Below, piece by piece: positions 10,415 through 23,300 of a stretch of DNA of 64,000 bases (position 1 is its first letter; every line of letters starts with the position of its first letter). A model generated the notes under the pieces. That model was not told the DNA's origin and made no database searches. It was given only the letters and a program-made list of their open reading frames with translations. The DNA comes from Acarospora socialis (taxonomy: Eukaryota; Ascomycota; Lecanoromycetes; Acarosporales; Acarosporaceae). The stretch lies in assembly GCA_025617375.2 (NCBI GenBank), contig JAMYGW020000015.1:1-64000 (forward strand), read 5' to 3'. The position numbers were made by a program, and so were the translations under genes.

Positions 10415-10485
10415 CAAAAGCACTCAGACTTGAACTGAGAATTTGAAGTTTGGAGCTTCCTATTTTACCTTTAAATTATACTCTT
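10415..10485 (-). tRNA. trnW: second tRNA-Trp with CCA anticodon
   Basis: A tandem paralogue of the preceding gene: T-arm, variable loop and anticodon stem are nearly the same, but the anticodon loop is CTCCAAA (CCA, reading UGG only). The acceptor AAGAGTA/TGCTTTT keeps pairing through G-U pairs. The preserved pairing suggests it may be functional rather than a decaying copy, but expression is unknown. Confidence 0.75.
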
Positions 10486-10571
10486 TGTTTAATAAAGTAA
10501 TATACTTTATATGCCTAGCATTTTATAATATCGCTTTTTAAACCTGTATACTATCTACCTTTAGAATTTAA

Positions 10572-10652
10572 CGGAAAAGAGATGATTCGAACATCTAGTG
10601 TTAAATACACAATATTTAGCAAATATCTCGCTTTACCTCTAGCAACTTTTCC
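10572..10652 (-). tRNA. trnS: tRNA-Ser (GCU)
   Basis: Acceptor GGAAAAG/CTTTTCC, anticodon loop TTGCTAA, and a class II variable arm GTGTATTTAACAC. Confidence 0.9.
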
Positions 10653-10709
10653 TATCTAGTATTAATCTAAAATTTTTAATATATTTATATTATTATAAGA
10701 GAGATAAAT

Positions 10710-10782
10710 CGAGTTAGGCCGGCTACGATTCGACATCTAGTTGCTCGACAAGAAAACACTTTACCAATTAAGTTACTAACTC
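10710..10782 (-). tRNA. trnQ: tRNA-Gln (UUG)
   Basis: Acceptor GAGTTAG/CTAACTC and D-arm ACTTAATTGGTAAAGT are good. The anticodon loop TCTTGTC gives UUG. The T-arm is atypical (loop ATCGTAG, one stem mismatch), so it may be slightly degenerate. Confidence 0.7.
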
Positions 10783-10796
10783 TTAATAATATATTA

Positions 10797-10867
10797 TACG
10801 GCCAGTCGAATTCGAATCGACAAATTTCGTTTGGAAGACGATGAGTTTACCATTAACTTATAACCGT
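10797..10867 (-). tRNA. trnG: tRNA-Gly (UCC)
   Basis: 71 nt, acceptor ACGGTTA/TGGCCGT with two G-U pairs, anticodon loop CTTCCAA. Confidence 0.85.
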
Positions 10868-11037
10868 TTTTTTTAATATGTTTTAATGTTCAATATTAAA
10901 TATATTAATAATAAAAAAAGAATTTACTTTATAATGTTACAAATTTATTGATATGTTTAAAAACTATTTAAGTGGTATCAATTAAAATAAGTTGTATTGT
11001 TGTTCATTGAATTTTTGATTTCATGTATTTCATTAAT

Positions 11038-12219
11038 TTATTGTTTTGTTAAACGTTTACCTAAATAATTAAGTCCTTTAACAAAAGATAAATAGTCAAG
11101 ACGCTTGCTAGTCATTAAGGGGTATTTATCATAATAAGAAGTAATCAGATTATGCTTACTGTCTGCTTGAACCAAAAAAGTTATTTGATTAGCTGATTTA
11201 TAATTGATTTTACATTTAAAAAAGTTGGCTATTTTTGTCATAATAGGAAGAAAAGAATCACCAGTTGGCTTGTTAATTAGTGTTTGCTTTATAGAAAACA
11301 GAGATTTAACCCGTCCTCTTTTTTGTGATTTATTCTCTGATAAAATCAATGCATAAGAACCCTTTAGACTAATAGAAAAATAACCATCCATCTGCATGAA
11401 TAAACCCTGCTAATCATGCATAAGAGTCTAAATTATAAGTATCTAAAGGTAGTTTTTGTATGTTAGTATTATATAATAAATTAAGATGGTCAATAGCTCT
11501 GTACAAATATTTTATTTTGCGTGTACGAAATTTTCCATTTATTAAGTTAATCACTTCTGGCAATTTTTCTTTATCAGATATTCTGTACTTACAAACATTA
11601 CTTAATTTTTATTGATACAGGCTTCCTGTTTTAAAAACCTATTTCATTTTTTCAAAAAAGCCCTTTCTTTTATATGAAAAGTAAATGTTATTTGTGGATT
11701 ATTTATACGACCTTTTGGGGATTTTAGTGTTTTAGACGTTCAAATGTTACCATCACCCTCGATTAAACCAGCAAGATAAAAACCTAATTGTGGATTTGAA
11801 TTTGAGTTTGGATTCTTTGAATTAGACAGATTTCTAGATAAGTTATTATTTGTTTGTTTAAGATATCTGGGTTTTGATCTATCAAAACAATTTATAGTAA
11901 ACAATCTAACTAGTGAACCAGGTGAACGAACTAAAAAAGTTGATCTAACTGGTGAACCTCTTGCACCAACAGATAAATGTAAAATATTTATATTTAATAA
12001 GATATTAATATCTTTTATAGAAAATAAAAAGTAAGAAAATACTTGTTTGATAAAGTGTTTGTATTCTACTTTACTTAAAGTAAAGGAATTAGAGTCTAAA
12101 CCATCAAGTATAGTATAGGGAGTATTTTTATTATAGTAAGATAAACAATAACCTGTTGAAAAACATCTACGTTCTAGTGGCATTACATTAGAAAATTTTC
12201 TAGTTGTTATCTTAGGCAA
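11038..12219 (-). pseudogene. two-motif LAGLIDADG homing endonuclease, degenerate, outside any recognised intron
   Basis: Two LAGLIDADG motifs are visible: [14 protein letters not shown] (near 11740) and AWLAGFIQMDGYFS (near 11400). Between them the sequence INNPQITFTFHIKERAFFEK and LINGKFRT are typical of LAGLIDADG_1 proteins. The C-terminal half (11038-11397) ends LGKRLTKQ, as does the related endonuclease in cox3 intron 2. In-frame stops (about 11600-11690) separate the two halves, so it is broken. An unusual ~110-residue N-terminal part precedes the first motif. No host exons flank it. Confidence 0.75.
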
Positions 12220-12231
12220 GGAATGATTATT

Positions 12232-13710
12232 CTAAAAATTCAACTTATATCTATATCCATTCATTTCATTACGACTAGGGTAATGTCCTCCTAGTATACC
12301 TCTAAAAGGTTGTATAATATTAATTAAACTTTTATTTATCACAGTATTTATAAAATAAGAAAAATCTCTTGAATTAATCTGTTTAATAGAGTTTCATAAA
12401 TAAACATTAAATATTGTAAATATATACATATCATACCCAGATTCAACAATATCACCAGTATATAGATCAAATAGTTCTTTAATTAAAATATTTTTAAACT
12501 CTGTAAAACTTAAAAAATAATCTAGTTCCAGATTTTTGTCTAATATTTTAATATTATATTTTTTATATTCAAAGCCTGTAACCTTTAAATTATAAAAATA
12601 TAATATTAATCTTTTACCTAAATCATGCCACAAAGACACTAGATCATATTTGTATATTTTAATTGGATTTATTAAGTAACCATTAAAACTATAATCAAGT
12701 ATATTAGTATAATAATAATTTATCTGTTCTATGCAAAAATAAAAAATTAAATTATCTGTAGTACTTAATAGATATAATATATAATTCTTTTTTCTAACTA
12801 AATAGTTTAATTTAAAATAATATAAATTTGCAAAATAAAATCCTTAAAACTCCTTGTCAAGAGCTAAATGGCTAAATATAAAATTATTACCATTATCAAT
12901 TAAATATATATATTTTTTAACAAATGAAAAATTAGATTTAGGCAAACGTCTATATTTATTATAATAATTTAAACTAACTCATCTTGTAATATTAATTTTT
13001 TTATTTAACTTTGATATCTTTTCATCTAATTTTTTAGAATTTAAATCTGTTATACTCTTTATATCACTATACAAAATTAAGATACCATTTAAACGATTAA
13101 ATGGTTTAATATTTGTATTTTCATATGTATTGTTTTCTTGAGAAAAATAATAATTATTCATTATTTCTTTTATACTGTTTACAAACTTTTCATACAGATC
13201 TAGATATATATTAATATCATGTTTAGATAAAATAGTTAAAGGTATATTACCTTCACACATGTAAAAATACGTATCAACACGGAATCTTATTTTAACAGTA
13301 ATACTATAATTAGTATTTAAAGAAAAATTATTAATAATAAAATTACAAAAATTTTCCTGAGTAAAATTTTCAGGATTATATAATATATAATTAGCTGGGC
13401 AACCCTTATATCTAATGGTTCTTTCAAAAGAAAAAGTGTAAGAAAAAACGCTAGAATCAGACATTATAAAATTTGTATTAAAAAGCCCAGACATAGTAGC
13501 AAAACCATTTAAAACAAACATACTTCTAAATTTATTTTGTCTTACCATATTTTGTAAACACAACAAAGGAACAATTGTTTTTTTAATACAGATCAATTTT
13601 TGATTTAATAAAGGGGAAAAAGAAAATGAAGATGAAGCAAAAGATCTTAAATATACCGGCTTTGCTATACTAAAAGTTTCATAAACAGGCAATGAAAATT
13701 GAGAAGCATG
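12232..13710 (-). pseudogene. unrecognised long ORF, broken (possible mitochondrial-plasmid remnant)
   Basis: A reading frame of about 490 codons starting at an ATG at 13710, interrupted once. The protein is Asn/Ile/Tyr/Lys-rich, has no clear membrane helices and keeps conserved-looking blocks such as NGFATMSGLFNTNF, KKINITRWVSLNYY and RGILGGHYPSRNE. The size, composition and position in an accessory block recall N-terminal regions of linear-plasmid DNA polymerases, but no catalytic polymerase or exonuclease motif is visible. That link is only a guess. A degenerate LAGLIDADG gene follows directly downstream. Confidence 0.4.
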
Positions 13711-13776
13711 GAAATGTGAGATTAAATATATATGTTTTAATTTATAATTTTTTTCATCATTGTTTTAATCCTTTCT

Positions 13777-14550
13777 TTATTTATTGTTATAATTATTATC
13801 AGAATATTCCTTAATCTTTTTAGCTAGCTCCTTAGCATAATCTGTTACTTTAGCTTTTTCCATGTTTTTAACCTCTTCAAATGCAGATTTAATAGACTTA
13901 AGATCATCATTGGAAAATTCGTTAGGACTTAAAACTGAGTCACATTCATCAGCTAATTTTTTAATTTCGCACAATCTATCTTGACTAGATTTTAGATTTC
14001 TTAAATCCTTATTTATCTCGGTATATAAATTATCCGCTGGTACACCTCCTATCATAAATTTAACACCTCTAGCTATTAAAGGAGTAAATACTTTTTCTTG
14101 CCCTCCAGCTTCTAATATACTATCAGCAATAACAGATGAACCAGCTAACCCAATACCTGAAGCACCTACTTGACAGCCAATTTTTCAGCAAACTAACAAT
14201 TTAGTAGTAAGAGAAGCAAAATGATCTAAGGGAGAATTTCTAACATTTAATTCATCAGTTCAAAATCTACTAATACCAAAAAATATTTTAATTAAACTTA
14301 TTACAACAATATAAGAAATATGTAGAAAAGCTAAAAATAAAATTAAATATTGTAAAGGTAACAATAGTAATAAATGTTTTTTCAATAACACAGTAAGCAC
14401 AGACAAACCACCTACAACTCTAAAAATACGCAGCAAAGGATAATTATGGAAACAGATAACTTTTGGAGGCAATAATGGTGTATTCCAACCTAATTTTAAA
14501 CCAATGAGAAGACGCTGAAATATAGTTTTTTTATTGTGATTGTTTTGCAT
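13777..14550 (-). CDS. orphan membrane protein, SPL family, free-standing
   Basis: 257 residues from the ATG at 14550, with TGA = Trp at three places. Residues ~27-45 carry the SPL-type motif (PPKVICFHNYPLLRIFR, compare [15 protein letters not shown] in the cob tail). Two or three hydrophobic segments follow (FRVVGGLSVLTVLL; LLLLLPLQYLILFLAFL; YIVVISLIKIFF), then a glycine-rich part and a charged, coiled-coil-like C-terminal ~85 residues (NKDLRNLKSSQDRL... to the end). Probably an inner-membrane protein with a soluble tail. Function unknown. Confidence 0.65.
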
Positions 14551-15523
14551 TTTTTTTTTATTAATTCTATATATAAGTTTTAATTCTATTCAATAGAATG
14601 AATGGGATACTGTCCAACAGTTTCTATCTCACACTTGTACAATTTCCAGAGGTTCTCGGAGATTCATACTAATAAAAACTTAGTAAATAGATCTAGATAT
14701 AGCTTACTATCTGTATCAGCCTTGAAATATGACTAGCCTACATCTACTAGATATTCCATGTACGATCTTAAATCGTCAGCAATCTACCGTTCAATTTCAG
14801 ATGACATACCGCATTGCGTTTTCAAGCATGTTGTTTGCAGAAAAGCAGTCCTATAAAAAGAAAATATCTGTTCAATAATTACATTCAAAATCCCTGTGAG
14901 ATTAAAAAAGCCTTGAGCATCTAAGTCTCTTTAAAGTATGTATAGGCCAGGGTAATGTACTTGTAGATAAAATGAGTAAAACAGCTGAGCTGCAATAACG
15001 TACAATACCTTTTACTCAAGTAAGAAAAAAAATATCCAGCAAAATCTAACAAGCAAGGTAAATTACAAGCTAGACATAAGGAGGACTAATTATTTAAAGC
15101 TCAAAATATATAATTTATTTGTAATTATAATCAAAACAACGAAATAACATAGGCAAAATATAAAAAGTAAAGTAAAATAAAAAGGAAATAAAGAGTAATA
15201 AAGGATCATAAAAAAAAGATATTTATCACCAGATCAGCTAAATCGTGATAAAGGCAAATAATGGTCTCCCATGTGTGTAAGATAAATGAAGGAGAGGAGT
15301 GTATCCACCAAACATCATGCAAAACTTCAGCTGTTTCATCCTCTTGTTTTCTGAATCTGTAGCCAACTCATCAGCATTACATATAGAGGTTTTTAAACTG
15401 ATTTTATAACTCAGAACCAGGATCAATATAAACTATGCTAGACATTATTATCCCTAATAGTATATAGGAATAAAAAAAAAGATAGTAATACAACTACCTT
15501 TAACCTATCGCCGTTTATAGATT
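14551..15523 (-). other. non-coding region
   Basis: No convincing gene is seen. Bases 14590-14880 are richer in GC and contain hairpins such as ACGAT-TTAAG-ATCGT (minus strand), suggesting a structured RNA or intron remnant that I could not classify. A short ORF at 15238-15426 has no support. Confidence 0.4.
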
Positions 15524-15597
15524 TAAGACCTGGGGGATTCGAACCCCTCATGTTGATGATTAAAAGTCACATATTTTACCAATTAAATTAAAGTCTC
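15524..15597 (-). tRNA. trnK: tRNA-Lys (UUU)
   Basis: Acceptor GAGACTT/AGGTCTT, anticodon loop CTTTTAA, T-arm GGGGTTCGAATCCCC. Confidence 0.9.
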
Positions 15598-15929
15598 TTT
15601 AAGGTAAAAAAAAAATTTTTTTTATATTTATTTTTATATATATTTTTTTTTTGATAAAAATATAAAAAAACCTTTGTAAACACAACATTAGTTACTAAAA
15701 ACATTTAGATCCTAAATATAGCATCTACCATACCACTTCTAGCTATTTTTAACCAATGAATATATTACCTAATTAAACAAAGTTCCCTACAGCACCTAAC
15801 CACTGCACCTGGTACATTTATATTTTTTAAAGCTTTACTAAAAGCCATAAATCATAATGTTAATTTTATTACCATTAATGTTATTATCTTTAACAATGAG
15901 CCAATTATGTTACACTAATCCACATTTTA
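15598..15929. other. non-coding spacer, nothing recognised
   Basis: AT-rich spacer between trnK and the cox2 chimera, with long A and T runs. No gene is seen. Confidence 0.6.
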
Positions 15930-17246
15930 TTATTGTGTAAAGGGATCCTCAACTAGATCTCTTTGAAGACTTAACAACCGGTTTTTTGTTATTAAATAGA
16001 GTTTTTCAGCTTTTTCTTTTAGAATTAATCTAGTTACTGGCCCTATATTATTGTAATTTCCAGCATAATTTACATCTCTGGGGAAAAAAGTATTAACTGC
16101 ATATAGTTCGTCATCTGTAAGTGCTCGTATATCTCCTGTTATTTCCTTTTTATCATTAACCATCTCACACAATAATTCAACAACTCTCTTATAACGAGTT
16201 ACTCTTGCCAAAGCTCAATCCCTAACTGCAAATTCCTCTACTGTGTCTCCTAAATACTCATGCTCGAATAAATCAGTATTATGTGTCAAATTACGAGCTT
16301 CATCTAAATCAGAGTTACCATCTGTTATTGATCCGTCTTCATAATCAGAGTCCAAGAAATAAGGAAGTCTATCAAATGCACCCTGATTTGAAGCTAGAAG
16401 CTTAACTTCAGATTGAATGGTCATACAATATGTATGTTTAGGTATAATCGAAGTTGTAGACTGAAATTGTGATGGATAGTGATTAAAGTCAAAGATGAAA
16501 AATCTTTTTGTTGATGATATTATATTATTAGTATCTATTTCTGGATACAGGTGAAGAATATTTTTTTTAATAAAGTCATAATAAGCATTATCACAAACAT
16601 CTAAATCTGACTCTGCTAGTAAATATGAATCAAATCCTACGAATTCTTCATCACTGTTTAAAAAATCAGGATATTGATAGCTTCAGTATCAATTATATTT
16701 TTCTGCTAAAACTGACATAGCAGGATCACTTACCTCATCCATTAAATATAATAATTTAAAAGATGGAAACGATATTAAGATTAAAATTAACATAGGCGTG
16801 ATTGTTCAAATTAATTCTATTAATGTTCCGTGGTTCAGATATTTGTAAAAGAAATCTTGTTTATCATTAATGTAATTTCAAAAAAGAGACAATAAGATTC
16901 AACCTACACCAAATAAAATTATTACTAAATAAAACAAGATGTTATCTTGTAATTCTACAAGCCCTTCCATTTGTGGTGTTGCACTATCTTGAAAATACAT
17001 ACCCCATGGTCTGGGTGCGTCACAATATTCAAAATAAGAAAATGCTTTATTAGTTTCAAATAATGATCATAATATTATAAAACATAAAACAAGAATTATA
17101 GATAAGATTTTAGAGAGATCAAACTTAAAATTTAAGTTAAATCTACTCTGCAGAGGTAAGCTTACAAATGCGTGAGGTTTAGGTGGACTATTTAAACATC
17201 ATTGTTGTAAGTTACATAAATTTATACCGTGTTTTAATGTCCACAT
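15930..17246 (-). CDS. chimeric ORF: SPL module + N-terminal half of cox2 + unknown C-terminus
   Basis: 438 residues in one open frame from the ATG at 17246. Residues ~20-60 carry an SPL-type motif ([15 protein letters not shown]) and one membrane helix. From about residue 75 the sequence is COX2: [20 protein letters not shown], the two transmembrane helices, [15 protein letters not shown], and WYWSYQYPDF to about [10 protein letters not shown]. Homology stops there, before the intermembrane domain. The Cu-A site (HSFAVPSLGIK and CSEICG blocks) is absent and not found elsewhere in the window. The last ~210 residues (from [10 protein letters not shown]) are an unrecognised acidic domain. It cannot act as cytochrome oxidase subunit II, so a full cox2 should lie outside the window. 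It starts 57 bases after the cox3 stop codon, so co-transcription is likely. Confidence 0.8.
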
Positions 17247-17302
17247 ACTACACACGGTTATTATTTGCAGGAAGTTAAAAGACCCATTTTTTTTTAGGTA
17301 GT

Positions 17303-20300
17303 CTAAGAACCCCAGTAGTATATGGAAATAAACAAAAAAAGCCACACTATATCAACAAAATGTCAGTAAAGTATTGATGACTCTGTTCCAAGGTGATGGT
17401 TATCTGTAGAATGATAAGCCAATACACGTCATAAACCAACAGCTATAAAAGCTGTACCTATCATGACGTGCAGCCCATGAAAACCTGTCCCAAAGTAAAA
17501 ACAAGAACCGTAGGCTCCATCTGAAATAGTAAAAGTAGAAACTGAATACTCTATACCTTGTAGAGCAGTAAATACAATGGCTAATATAACTGTACAAACA
17601 AAACCGTATAAAGCTCCACTTCTATTTCCTTGTATTAAAGAATGGTGAGCATACGTTACAGTTACCAAATCTCAAAATAATAGCTTTATTTGTTTCTATT
17701 ATCCCTGTAATTTATATTAATTTAAATTTTTACAAACAAATATACAAACTATATTTCATAACTGTAAATTTAATACAAATCCTTGTGTTTCATTATGCAC
17801 AATGAAAAGAGATTCCGACTGTACATTAAGCAGCATTTCAGCTACCCACCGGTGAACCAGTCTGTAGCGACCTTTCATACGGCCGACGGTCTTGACTTAT
17901 TACATTAATCGTTAACCGTTAACATCAGTATTGCCCGTAAATTAAAATGTATTAATTTACAAATATTATTTAATAATAATATTTTATTTAATATATAATA
18001 TTTTTTTATGAAAATTGCATATTACATTAATATAGGACTATAAAAAAGATTTAAGATAAATTTACTTTAACCATATTTAATTTATATAAAAAATATGGAT
18101 GTAAATAAGGTGATATTAATGGTATTAAGATAGGTAAATTAGATTTAGGTATATAAATATTATATTGATTTAAATAGCCTGCAGAATGTATTGCTAATTT
18201 TAGTTTATATTTAGTTTCTAAAATATTTACTAATCTTTTTACATCAGATAAAGTAAAACAATTAGTGCATAGCTTAATACCTCTATTTTTAATTCATGAA
18301 CCATCGTCCATTATTCATATAGCTAAAGCTATAGGAGATAAGTATTGTTCTATTCAACAAGGGATAGATTTTATTCCCTTATTACAAAATCCTTCATAGA
18401 TTCAATTAAACGAACTATAAGTGAAACTACGAAATCTACAATAATAAGCTAATTTGTCATTAATTATCCTAGTTTGAATTTGAGGCAAATTTTCTTTGCA
18501 ATAACCATGCTTTAGTAATTGTTGATGAAGTCACAATACATATTCAATATGTTCTCCTTTTTGATAAAAACAAAACCTGGATCCATTACCATATTTTTCC
18601 ATTGAACCATCACCCAGTAAAGATCCTATTAAAATACATAATATTTCATAATTATGTGGACCTGTTCGTTTAGTAGAAGCTACCCTAGGAGAACTAAAAG
18701 GTAAAACAGGTAAAAAGGTTATTTTATTATTATTGTTATTATTATTATTATTATTGTTATTATTATTATTCATTTGTTTCATTATTTTAATCATTATTAT
18801 TTATATTAATATATATATATTTACATAACTATCCAAATTAGTATATAATTCACCAACTGTGTAAGCGGAGAAAGCTAATGCTATTATTAATATTATTAAT
18901 AAAACCCAAATATAAATAGCACCTATTTTCTTATTAGAATAAATATGGAATCTAAATAATAGTATTATAATTAAGCTAATTATAATGACTAAAGATATAT
19001 AATTTGCAACCGCTAAACTAAATAATACTTCTTCTATTGATTCATAGGCAGTAGCTACGATATTGTTATTAACAGAATTGTGTAGATTTATAAAACTATC
19101 TATGTTAGCAGACATAGCATTAATACCGTAAATAGAAATTGATATTCCGAATAACACTATTGCAAGAATAAATCAGATCCAAAAAACACTCATTTGTTTA
19201 TTTAACTTAATTATTTTATTGAAATAATATTCTATTTTACTGTTAATGTTATTACCTAATAGTTTAGATAAACCTAAATTAATGCTATCTTTTAGATACA
19301 ATTTATAAACTAATTGTATTATTAATATATATATCATACTCAAACAAACGTAATCTATAACCTCAAGTTGAAAAAATAAAGTTTGTAAAGAACTAACTTG
19401 TGAATCACCTAAAAATTTATTAATACTATCACTAGTATTAGTTGCAGTATATATACCACTAGCTTTAGTAGATGTAATACTTTTATTTACACCACTAATA
19501 AATGCTTGACCTACACCTCCAAGTACACTAGCACCAACTATTACACCAGCTTTTTGTAAAGGAGGCATAGGGGATTTAGCTATAGCCTTTCCTACTCCTC
19601 CAGCTATACCAACCATAGCACCAGTTATTCCCATTTGAGTTGCTATGCTTTTACCTGCTTCTTTATCATTAACATGAACATGTCCTTGTAGGTTTACATT
19701 AGTGTTTACATTAGTATCAATATCATTATTCATATCACCAGCACTTAAAATAATATTTATTGATGTTATGTTGTCGTAAATAAATAAAAAGCATAATAAA
19801 GGTATAACTGAAAAAGAAAAAATTTGTGTATATTTTAACACAGTATTTTTAGATAATTTTCAATCGTCTAAATAAAATAACATAAAACTAATTGTTAATA
19901 TCAAAAACAGTATATATATATAATAATAATTTTTAATAATTTTGTAAGAAATAAGTAGAATATTTGATAAAAGTAAATTTAAGCATAATAATAAAATAGG
20001 TAAATTAAATAATAAAACTGTTAATAAAAAAAAAAAGCAAATTTATAAAATCTTTTTCATATAAGGCATACACCAGAGGATAACAATATTACTGTATTAA
20101 GTAAAGGTAATTCAAAAGGATTAACAGCGTTTATACCCATTGGAGGTCACTGAGCTCCCAACTCAACAGTAGGAGAGAGTGCACTATGAAAAAATGCTCA
20201 AAATATAGCTAGAAAAAATAAAGCCTCTGAAACTATAAATAAAGCAACTCCCATATTTAAACCTCTTTGTACGGCCAAAGTGTGATTACCTAAATAAGTC

Positions 20301-23300
20301 AAGTATACATAATTATATTAAGATTAACTTAATTACAAACATATAGATTAGATATTATATTAATTCTAAAATTTATTAAAATGATCTCAGTTATAATAAA
20401 TCCTTTTTTTATTCATGAAATCTTTAATGGTACGTATTTTAAAAATCTCTTTTTTTGTTAAACGTTTACCTAAATAATTTATAGATTCACTATAGTTTAA
20501 AAAATCCAGATACTTACTTGTCATAAGCGGATATTTATTAAAATAATTAGTTACTAAATAATGTTTTTTATCTGATTGAACATAAAAAACTAAAAGTTTA
20601 GCTGGTTTTTTGAATAAAGGATTAGTAACTAATCTAAAATTTAAGTTACATTTAAAGAAATAAGCTAATTTTGTCCTAAACTCTAGAAAAGACTCAGAAG
20701 TTATTTTATAAATTTCTCTTTGGTTAATAGAAAAAACAGTAATAACACGTCCACGTGTATTTAAATCAGAATCTGTCTAAATTCCACTTAATTTAATGGA
20801 AAAATTACCGTCTGCATCTGCATCAGTAAATCAATTCTAATCATGCATTAGAATTGAAGTCACTATTGTCTAAATGCAATTTTAATAAATTAGTGTTTCG
20901 TCATTTATTAAGATTATCAATGGCTCTATATAAAGCTTCTACTTCTGGTGTACGAAAATAACCATTTATAAGGTTAACTATTTTTATTACTGTTTCTGCA
21001 TTAGTAATTTGAAATCTACAAACATCTGTTTTTCCTTTATAAATATTTACAGTTTTAAGTTCAGTTTTTAGTTTTTCAAATATAGCTAATTCTTTTTTAT
21101 GAAATGTAATTATGATAGCTGGAGATGTTTTTTCTAATTTTCCTATTCTTAAGAAAATATAACCATCTCCTTCTATCAGTCCAGCTAAGTATGGACCTAA
21201 TTGCCTTTCAGTTTGTTTAAAAGTATTGTTTAGATTAATATAATATTTATTTTCTGTTTCTATATGTGTCTGTGTCTGCTTCTGTGTATGTTTGTGTGTC
21301 ATACTAAGAATATCTAGATTATAATTATGTATACAATATATTTCTATATTGATTGGACTATATCTTAACTTAGCTTAGAAATATATTATTCTTTCTAAAA
21401 TATTAGTTCTTGACATATAGTCTCTGAAGATCCTACTAAGGTAATTATATACCTGTTGGTTTCCTGCTGATAGACCTATATTATATAGGAGTTTCCAGCA
21501 AATAGTCAAGTTTAATGAGGCCACTTATTATTAAAACCGATACTGTAAATTAATTAAAAGAAATATATTTAATTTAAATTGCTCAAAATAATGGAAATTG
21601 ATCAAAGAGATATTACCATACAAATTAATATAGCAATTAATATTAAATATACTCATAATATATTTGTTTTATCTCATCACTTAAATATTTTTAGAAATAT
21701 AATTTGTATATAATCACCTAAAGATAGCTTTTTAACAAATTCAAACTTTAAATCACGTTTACTAAAATTTTTCATAATTAAAAACATAAAAACTAATACA
21801 AGTAAATAGATTATTACTATGTGTAAATAAAAATCTAATTGTAATTGCTCTATATCTAGTGAAGATATAAGAGAACCATTTCAATCTCCAACAATAGAAT
21901 GATCTGAATCTCCAACATTAGAATCTCCTGGTTCTATTACAGATTTGGCGGTATAAAGCTCATCAATCTTTTTGTTTCAAGAAGAACAAGTAGTAACACT
22001 ATCATCAATCTTTTTGTTTGAGGGAGAAGAAGAAGCAGTAACACTAGAATTTATCTTATCAATTTTTACATTTAAACTACCTTGAGTGTTTGTTTTAGTG
22101 GATGATAAATTATTTTGAACCATTTTATAACCAATCAAAGATGCAGCACCCATACCTAATGTAGCACTTAATTTAGCTTCTATGGGTAAACAAGTAGCTT
22201 TAACTACTTTAGCAACAGCTGCCATTACTCCTACATATATAGCACCATCACGTACTTGTTCTATTGCAACATCTAAGCCATTAATTTTTATATTTTTTGC
22301 TTCTAGATCTAGAACACCTTTAGCTACATTAGGGCTAGAGTTATCCTTAGCCATACAAATTATATTTTGAGTATAAAATAAATTATTCATATAATATAAA
22401 TTATATATATCAAATATGTATAAACTAATTATAACAAAAAAAAATAAAAAAGAAAATTTAACATTTAATAAACAATATCGATTTAGACAAATGTGCAACT
22501 TTAGCCTCTGATATAACATCACGAAACCATAAAGACATAGAATAAATTAAAGATATAAAGGCTAATAGTAAATAGTTTTCTGCATTGTTAAATCCATGCA
22601 TTGTTAATACCAAATTATTTTTTTATCTACTGGATTAACTCCCATAGCGACAAGTTAGTAGTTTAAGCCCTGCCTTAGTTTAGGAAGAATACGCTAACCA
22701 GGCTTCAAAAAAGTGTTAGTCGGCAAACACTTAATTGTTAAGCTGCCGAACTAAAAACTTTTAAGGTAGATATGCCAACACTTACGTATTGGGTAGGACT
22801 ATATCTTATTTCTCTAATTTGTAAAAGCCTTGTAAATGATTTCAGAAGAAAATAGTTCTTCTACTATTCATTCCTTCTTTTATTTGTCTTACATTGTTTA
22901 AATAATTAACATCACCTGGATGAAGATTGTTTGCTTTTTTAAGCTCTAAGACTTTTAATCAATCTAAGTAATTCAAGTGTTTACTACTAAATAATAAATA
23001 TTTATTAAAATAGTTTCACACTAATATGTTACTAGCTAAATTTATAGTTCTCACTCTGTATTGAGGATGATTTGAATCACCTCTTGTAACACCTAGTGTA
23101 CTACCTAAGAAATTAGCTATTTCAGACATAAAAGCGTAATTACTTAAACCGTTGTGATATATTTGTCTTTGTACTATTTCAAATCTACATTCAACTACAG
23201 GGTAGCTTCCTTTAGTCTTTGAACTAGCAGATCTGACCGTAAAATGGCCATCTCCATCTGTAAATCCCGCTAATCATGGATTAGAGCCCAGAGGTTCAGA

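Larger units (their letters stand above)
17666..20071 (-). other. cox3 intron 3, group I
   Basis: 2.4-kb intron between ...LLSSG and VTVTYAHH. Its 3' core at 17814-17892 (CGACTGTACATTAAGCAGC to CCGACGGTC on the plus strand) is closely matched in cob introns 2 (55737-55815) and 3 (53162-53240). It carries two ORFs in order: a GZ protein and a LAGLIDADG endonuclease. Confidence 0.88.

Noticed and set aside
14590-14880. Group II intron domain V
   Set aside because: A hairpin exists, but the AGC catalytic triad and GAAA tetraloop context are missing, and no reverse transcriptase is nearby.
15238-15426. 62-codon frame near trnK
   Set aside because: No similarity, no ATG context, and no conserved copy elsewhere; treated as chance.
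20072-22502. GZ ORFs in cox3 introns 2 and 3 as in-frame exon fusions
   Set aside because: Codon-by-codon reading shows the cox3 frame meets a stop soon after exons 2 and 3. The GZ frames are offset. Only the cob intron 3 copy is truly in frame.
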